Source of the DNA: an uncultured Acidobacteriia bacterium
GTDB lineage: Bacteria > Acidobacteriota > Terriglobia > Bryobacterales > Bryobacteraceae
Direction of reading: 5' to 3'
DNA length: 63,061 nt
NCBI GenBank assembly: GCA_903900705.1
Contig: CAIUOG010000041.1
Span: 1-63,061, forward strand
In this document: positions 60,885 to 63,061 of the stretch, one piece after another
Position numbering within the stretch: position 1 is the stretch's first letter
How the letters are laid out: each line of letters starts with the position of its first letter
Program-made: the position numbers and the translations under genes
Notes under the pieces: model-generated
The model's database searches: none
The model's input: only the letters and a program-made list of their open reading frames with translations
What the model was told of the DNA's origin: nothing

Positions 60885-61733
60885 GAATCCAGATTAAGCG
60901 TTCTGCGCCACAGCCAGGCATCGGGCCAATAGGTTACGTTGCTCCCGAGCTGACTGACATTCGTCCGCCATTGCGGGGGCCGCAGTTCGAATTCGGGATG
61001 ACGTGAAGCGAAGGACAGCGCGGCCACGGACGGATTGTCGGTGGCCCAGACCGTCTCGCCACCCGGCACATCGGCCAGGTCGCGCATGATTCCATCCGCC
61101 GCCACAATGCAGGAGCCGGGACTCACGAGCGGGGCGTATGCCTCCAGTTCCGCGGCTACGTGTTCCTGAGAGTGATGGGAATCGAGCATGATCATGACGG
61201 TTTCTCCCGGCCGGATCCGGGAGGCCACCGATGCGACGGTTTCGGGCAGGACGGAGTTTCCTTCATGCATCTCGATGCGACCCGCCAAAGGATGATCGCG
61301 GAGCGCGTGTCGCGTGCCCTCGCGGATTTCGATATCGATACCAATCACGCGTCCGTGGCCGAGCGTCTCGCAGAGCGAAGCGTAGAACAGAAGCGATCCA
61401 CCATCGAAGATTCCCGTCTCAATAATCACATCGGGCCTGATGGACACGGCGACTTCCTGAATACGCATGAGATCTTCCGGCAATTGCAGGATGGGACGCC
61501 CGAGCCAGGTGAATGTGTGGTAGTAACGCAGCGACCATCCGATGCGCACCCATTCGCGGCTTAACCGCCTCAAAGGACTCGGGACTGTAGAGGGGTAATT
61601 CGTGGTCACGGCCGTTCTCTGAAACCCGAAGAAGGTTACTGGCCGTGTCGATAGTCAGACGCCGGCCGGGCGCATGTGCCGACTCCGCCACGCGGGCGCC
61701 GGCCCGGCGGAACAGTTGCGTGAGCCGCTTCAA
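60881..61733 (-). pseudogene. CmcI-like cephalosporin hydroxylase family protein, frameshifted
   Basis: Members of this family have a Rossmann SAM-binding fold like that of CmcI and rhamnosyl O-methyltransferases. The C-terminal part (242 codons) reads REWVRIGWSLRYYHTFTWLG, PDVIIETGIFDGGSLLFYAS and VIGIDIEIREG, the usual family core, with the metal-site Asp region MIMLDSHHSQEHV. The N-terminal part (LTIDTASNLLRVSENGRDHE, LYSPESFEAV) is in another frame. Removing one base near 61561-61564 (sequence TTAA on the plus strand) joins them as AVSREWVRIGW and gives about 283 residues. TTG 61733 has GAGGGG close upstream. It ends 4 bp inside the start of the PAP2 gene. Confidence 0.75.
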
Positions 61734-62040
61734 TTGCCCCTCATTCGGAGCCTGTCTGGCCGCGACGTGCGCTTTCGGATGAGCGGCGCAATCCGGACTG
61801 GAGCCGGTTCCGCAGAGTGAGGGTAGCCGGGAAGTCCGTCATTCGGGGCAACGACTCCGGCATGGCGTGGCCTGGGTTTTGGATTGTGCATTTCTGTTAG
61901 GGTGACAGTCAAGATCCGTAGTGGCCCACGGGGGATGCACGTCAATAGCCAGTAGTGTTTTTGTTGGAAATGGGCAGGAATGTGCCAGTGCCGCACGTCG
62001 GGCTCCCGACCTTTTAGCACTATGGGCCAGCGGCGCTAAG
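61734..62040. other. Gene-free spacer of about 300 bp
   Basis: Open frames here have Arg/Pro/His-rich composition and no ribosome binding site, so I call none. The spacer may hold the promoter of the CmcI-like gene, but no clear elements were assigned. Confidence 0.35.
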
Positions 62041-62066
62041 CCGGTTGACCATATATGGTCAACCGG
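62041..62066. repeat. Perfect 26-bp palindrome
   Basis: CCGGTTGACCATA at 62041-62053 is followed at once by its exact reverse complement TATGGTCAACCGG at 62054-62066, giving 26 bp with no loop. It lies next to a decayed PAP2 fragment, between the CmcI-like gene and the CsbD gene. It could be an operator for a dimeric regulator, a recombination site or a cruciform-forming site. No T-run follows, so it is not an ordinary terminator. Confidence 0.8.
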
Positions 62067-62074
62067 TCGTCTTC

Positions 62075-62270
62075 CTGCAGTGCGCCCATGCGGTCGCGCA
62101 GAATCAGCAGCAACAGAAGCGCAAGGGCTGAGAAGAGGACGACCAGGGTGACGGAACCGAGAGCGGACATATGCATCGCGACGACGTCACCTCCCATCAA
62201 TTGCCTGGTTATGCGGATGAATGCCAGGAACGCGAGTACAGCGGCGCCCACCACCACCGGTAAGGGCGCC
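62075..62270 (-). pseudogene. Decayed fragment of a PAP2 gene
   Basis: The sequence from about 62075 to 62270 is closely similar to 60594-60845, the part of the PAP2 gene that encodes its N-terminal 95 residues. Shared peptide segments are AFLAFIRITRQLMGGDV and SALGSVTLVVLFSALALLLL, then LRDRMGALQ. About 60 bp is missing in the middle of the fragment. None of the catalytic motifs is present. Base identity is high enough that this is a remnant of duplication rather than convergence. An ORF runs through it but lacks a start of known type and a signal peptide. Confidence 0.8.
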
Positions 62271-62427
62271 GTTCGCGGTTCGCCGTGATTCCGGTATCTT
62301 TCAAGCATCCCCCTGAGGCAGATGAATATGCGACCCGAGCCGGACAGAAGCCAGACTCCGGAGGCAAGGCATTCGATATCCCCCTGAGTGGGCATCCAGG
62401 TGCCTGACAGGAAGGCAGGAGAGAACT

Positions 62428-62607
62428 ATGAAATCCAGCACAAAAAACAAAGTTGAAGGCACAGTCCGCGAGGCATTGGGCGAAGCGAAGCAAAAGGCTG
62501 GGCAGGTTCTGAACAACCCTGCGCTCGAAGCCAAAGGCAGGAGCGAAAAGATTGGGGGCAAGATTCAGAAAAAGGTCGGCCAGATCGAGAAGGTTTTGGA
62601 CCAGTAG
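62428..62607 (+). CDS. CsbD-family stress protein
   Basis: This 59-residue protein (MKSSTKNKVEGTVREALGEA, then KQKAGQVLNNPALEAKGRSE) belongs to the CsbD-like family of small, Lys/Glu/Gly-rich, disordered proteins induced by general stress. Four Gly-x-x-x-(K/E) turn patterns are visible. ATG 62428 has AGGAGA just upstream. It is followed within 23 bp by the DUF3185 gene, so the two form an operon. Shorter than most gene-finder cut-offs. Confidence 0.85.
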   Translation: MKSSTKNKVEGTVREALGEAKQKAGQVLNNPALEAKGRSEKIGGKIQKKVGQIEKVLDQ

Positions 62608-62629
62608 CACGGAACCGGAAGGGAAGGCT

Positions 62630-62842
62630 GTGACGAGAATTTTTGGAATGATTCTGATAGTGCTGGGGCTCATTGGTCTTGCGTGGGGCGGATTCAGTTA
62701 CACCACACGCGAGAAAGTGGTTGACCTTGGGCCGATACATGCCACCCGCGACGAAACACATCAGGTATATCTGCCGCCGCTTGCGGGAGCGCTGGCGATG
62801 ATCGGCGGGTTCGTGCTGATGCTGGCCGCGAAGAGAGCGTAA
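62630..62842 (+). CDS. DUF3185-like small membrane protein
   Basis: This 70-residue protein starting at GTG 62630 (GGGAAGG just upstream) has two membrane helices (FGMILIVLGLIGLAWGG and PLAGALAMIGGFVLMLA) around a short loop YTTREKVVDLGPIHATRDET, which fits DUF3185. The function is unknown, but the family is commonly linked with CsbD and other small stress proteins. Alternative upstream starts would give an unlikely Arg-rich extension. Confidence 0.8.
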   Translation: MTRIFGMILIVLGLIGLAWGGFSYTTREKVVDLGPIHATRDETHQVYLPPLAGALAMIGGFVLMLAAKRA

Positions 62843-62885
62843 GTAACGAAGCCGCCAAACCGGGCGGGGAGTGAAAGGGAATGTC

Positions 62886-63061
62886 ATGCGGAGACTGATT
62901 GTGAAGACGGCCGGCGCAGTCTGGATAATCCTGTTTTTCGGGATGATGGCGCCTGTATACGGACAGAAGGAGGGGAAGCAGGAAGGAAAGAACGAGGAGC
63001 AGCAGGGGCAACAGCCACGCGGGGAACGGCCCCGGCAGCAGCAACAGCAGCAGCGGGCGGA
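62886..63061 (+). CDS. Partial exported Gln-rich protein, runs off the window
   Basis: The first 58 codons encode MRRLIVKTAGAVWIILFFGM, a signal peptide cut near VYGQ, followed by a Gln/Glu/Arg-rich low-complexity region (KEGKQEGKNEEQQGQQPRGE). The start is ATG 62886 with AAGGGAA just upstream. The gene continues past 63061. The composition fits the exported Gln-rich proteins that often follow CsbD/DUF3185-type genes in Acidobacteria, but the rest is not available. Confidence 0.6.
   Translation, partial: MRRLIVKTAGAVWIILFFGMMAPVYGQKEGKQEGKNEEQQGQQPRGERPRQQQQQQRA

Noticed and set aside
62036-62395. Intact membrane protein gene
   Set aside because: The frame runs through a partial PAP2 copy with an internal deletion and no catalytic motifs, so it is treated as a remnant.

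Overview
The window is a high-G+C chromosomal segment. Its gene content points to an Acidobacteriota bacterium of the Bryobacterales/Solibacter type: a large Oar-like TonB-dependent receptor with an N-terminal carboxypeptidase-regulatory domain, two PEP-CTERM proteins, many exported proteins with short signal peptides, ECF sigma factors paired with anti-sigma-like proteins, SYLF, DUF1003, Thivi_2564, CsbD and DUF3185 stress or envelope proteins, and a strong preference for GCG, CTG and GGG codons. The taxonomic assignment is inferred from gene families, not from a marker gene.

Layout. 1-12.6 kb: a large exported PKD-domain protein, a GT39-type membrane glycosyltransferase broken by one in-frame TGA, a frameshifted NTR-like/carboxypeptidase-regulatory lipoprotein, a lone cNMP-binding protein, the TonB receptor and an exported acetamidase/formamidase-like protein. 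12.8-19.8 kb: a Sel1-repeat protein, purH, an overlapping trio of exported TPR and coiled-coil proteins, an HGSNAT-like acyltransferase and a PEP-CTERM protein. 19.9-22.0 kb: a Doc-type toxin-antitoxin pair and a lower-GC two-gene cassette of unknown function. 22.1-26.5 kb: core genes ppa, truA and pyrE, with a GGDEF/EAL protein between them. 26.7-35.9 kb: two overlapping TolC-like proteins, a DUF4139 protein, a beta-barrel protein, an XRE-cupin regulator and an ECF sigma factor. 35.98-36.05 kb: tRNA-Glu(CTC). 36.1-39.8 kb: an island-like block with a zeta-type toxin pair, an excisionase-like HTH protein, two frame-disrupted genes and a compact Spo11/Topo VI A-like Toprim protein.

The most interesting block is 39.8-49.2 kb. 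It holds two CHAT proteases, two sigma-like proteins and two different anti-sigma-like proteins. The order is TPR-CHAT (broken by a one-base slip in a G7 tract), ECF sigma, membrane anti-sigma-like protein, an 18-residue ORF on the other strand with a near-perfect Shine-Dalgarno sequence, a divergent sigma-like protein, a zinc-finger anti-sigma-like protein, a CHAT protein carrying about six Clp-N-like repeats, and a MotA/ExbB-type channel protein. There is no CRISPR array or cas gene. I infer a protease-gated transcription switch, possibly for defence or stress.

49.4-63.1 kb: a SYLF protein, a hybrid histidine kinase, a receiver-PP2C phosphatase with a STAS protein (a partner-switching module), an NRAMP-like transporter, a zinc-dependent phospholipase C-like protein, a second PEP-CTERM protein, small membrane and stress proteins, a PAP2 phosphatase with a partial duplicate of its 5' end, and a frameshifted CmcI-like gene. 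The last gene runs off the window.

Six genes carry single-base disruptions while the core genes are intact. This means either real decay of accessory genes or residual assembly indels, and the raw reads should be checked before these are treated as biology.
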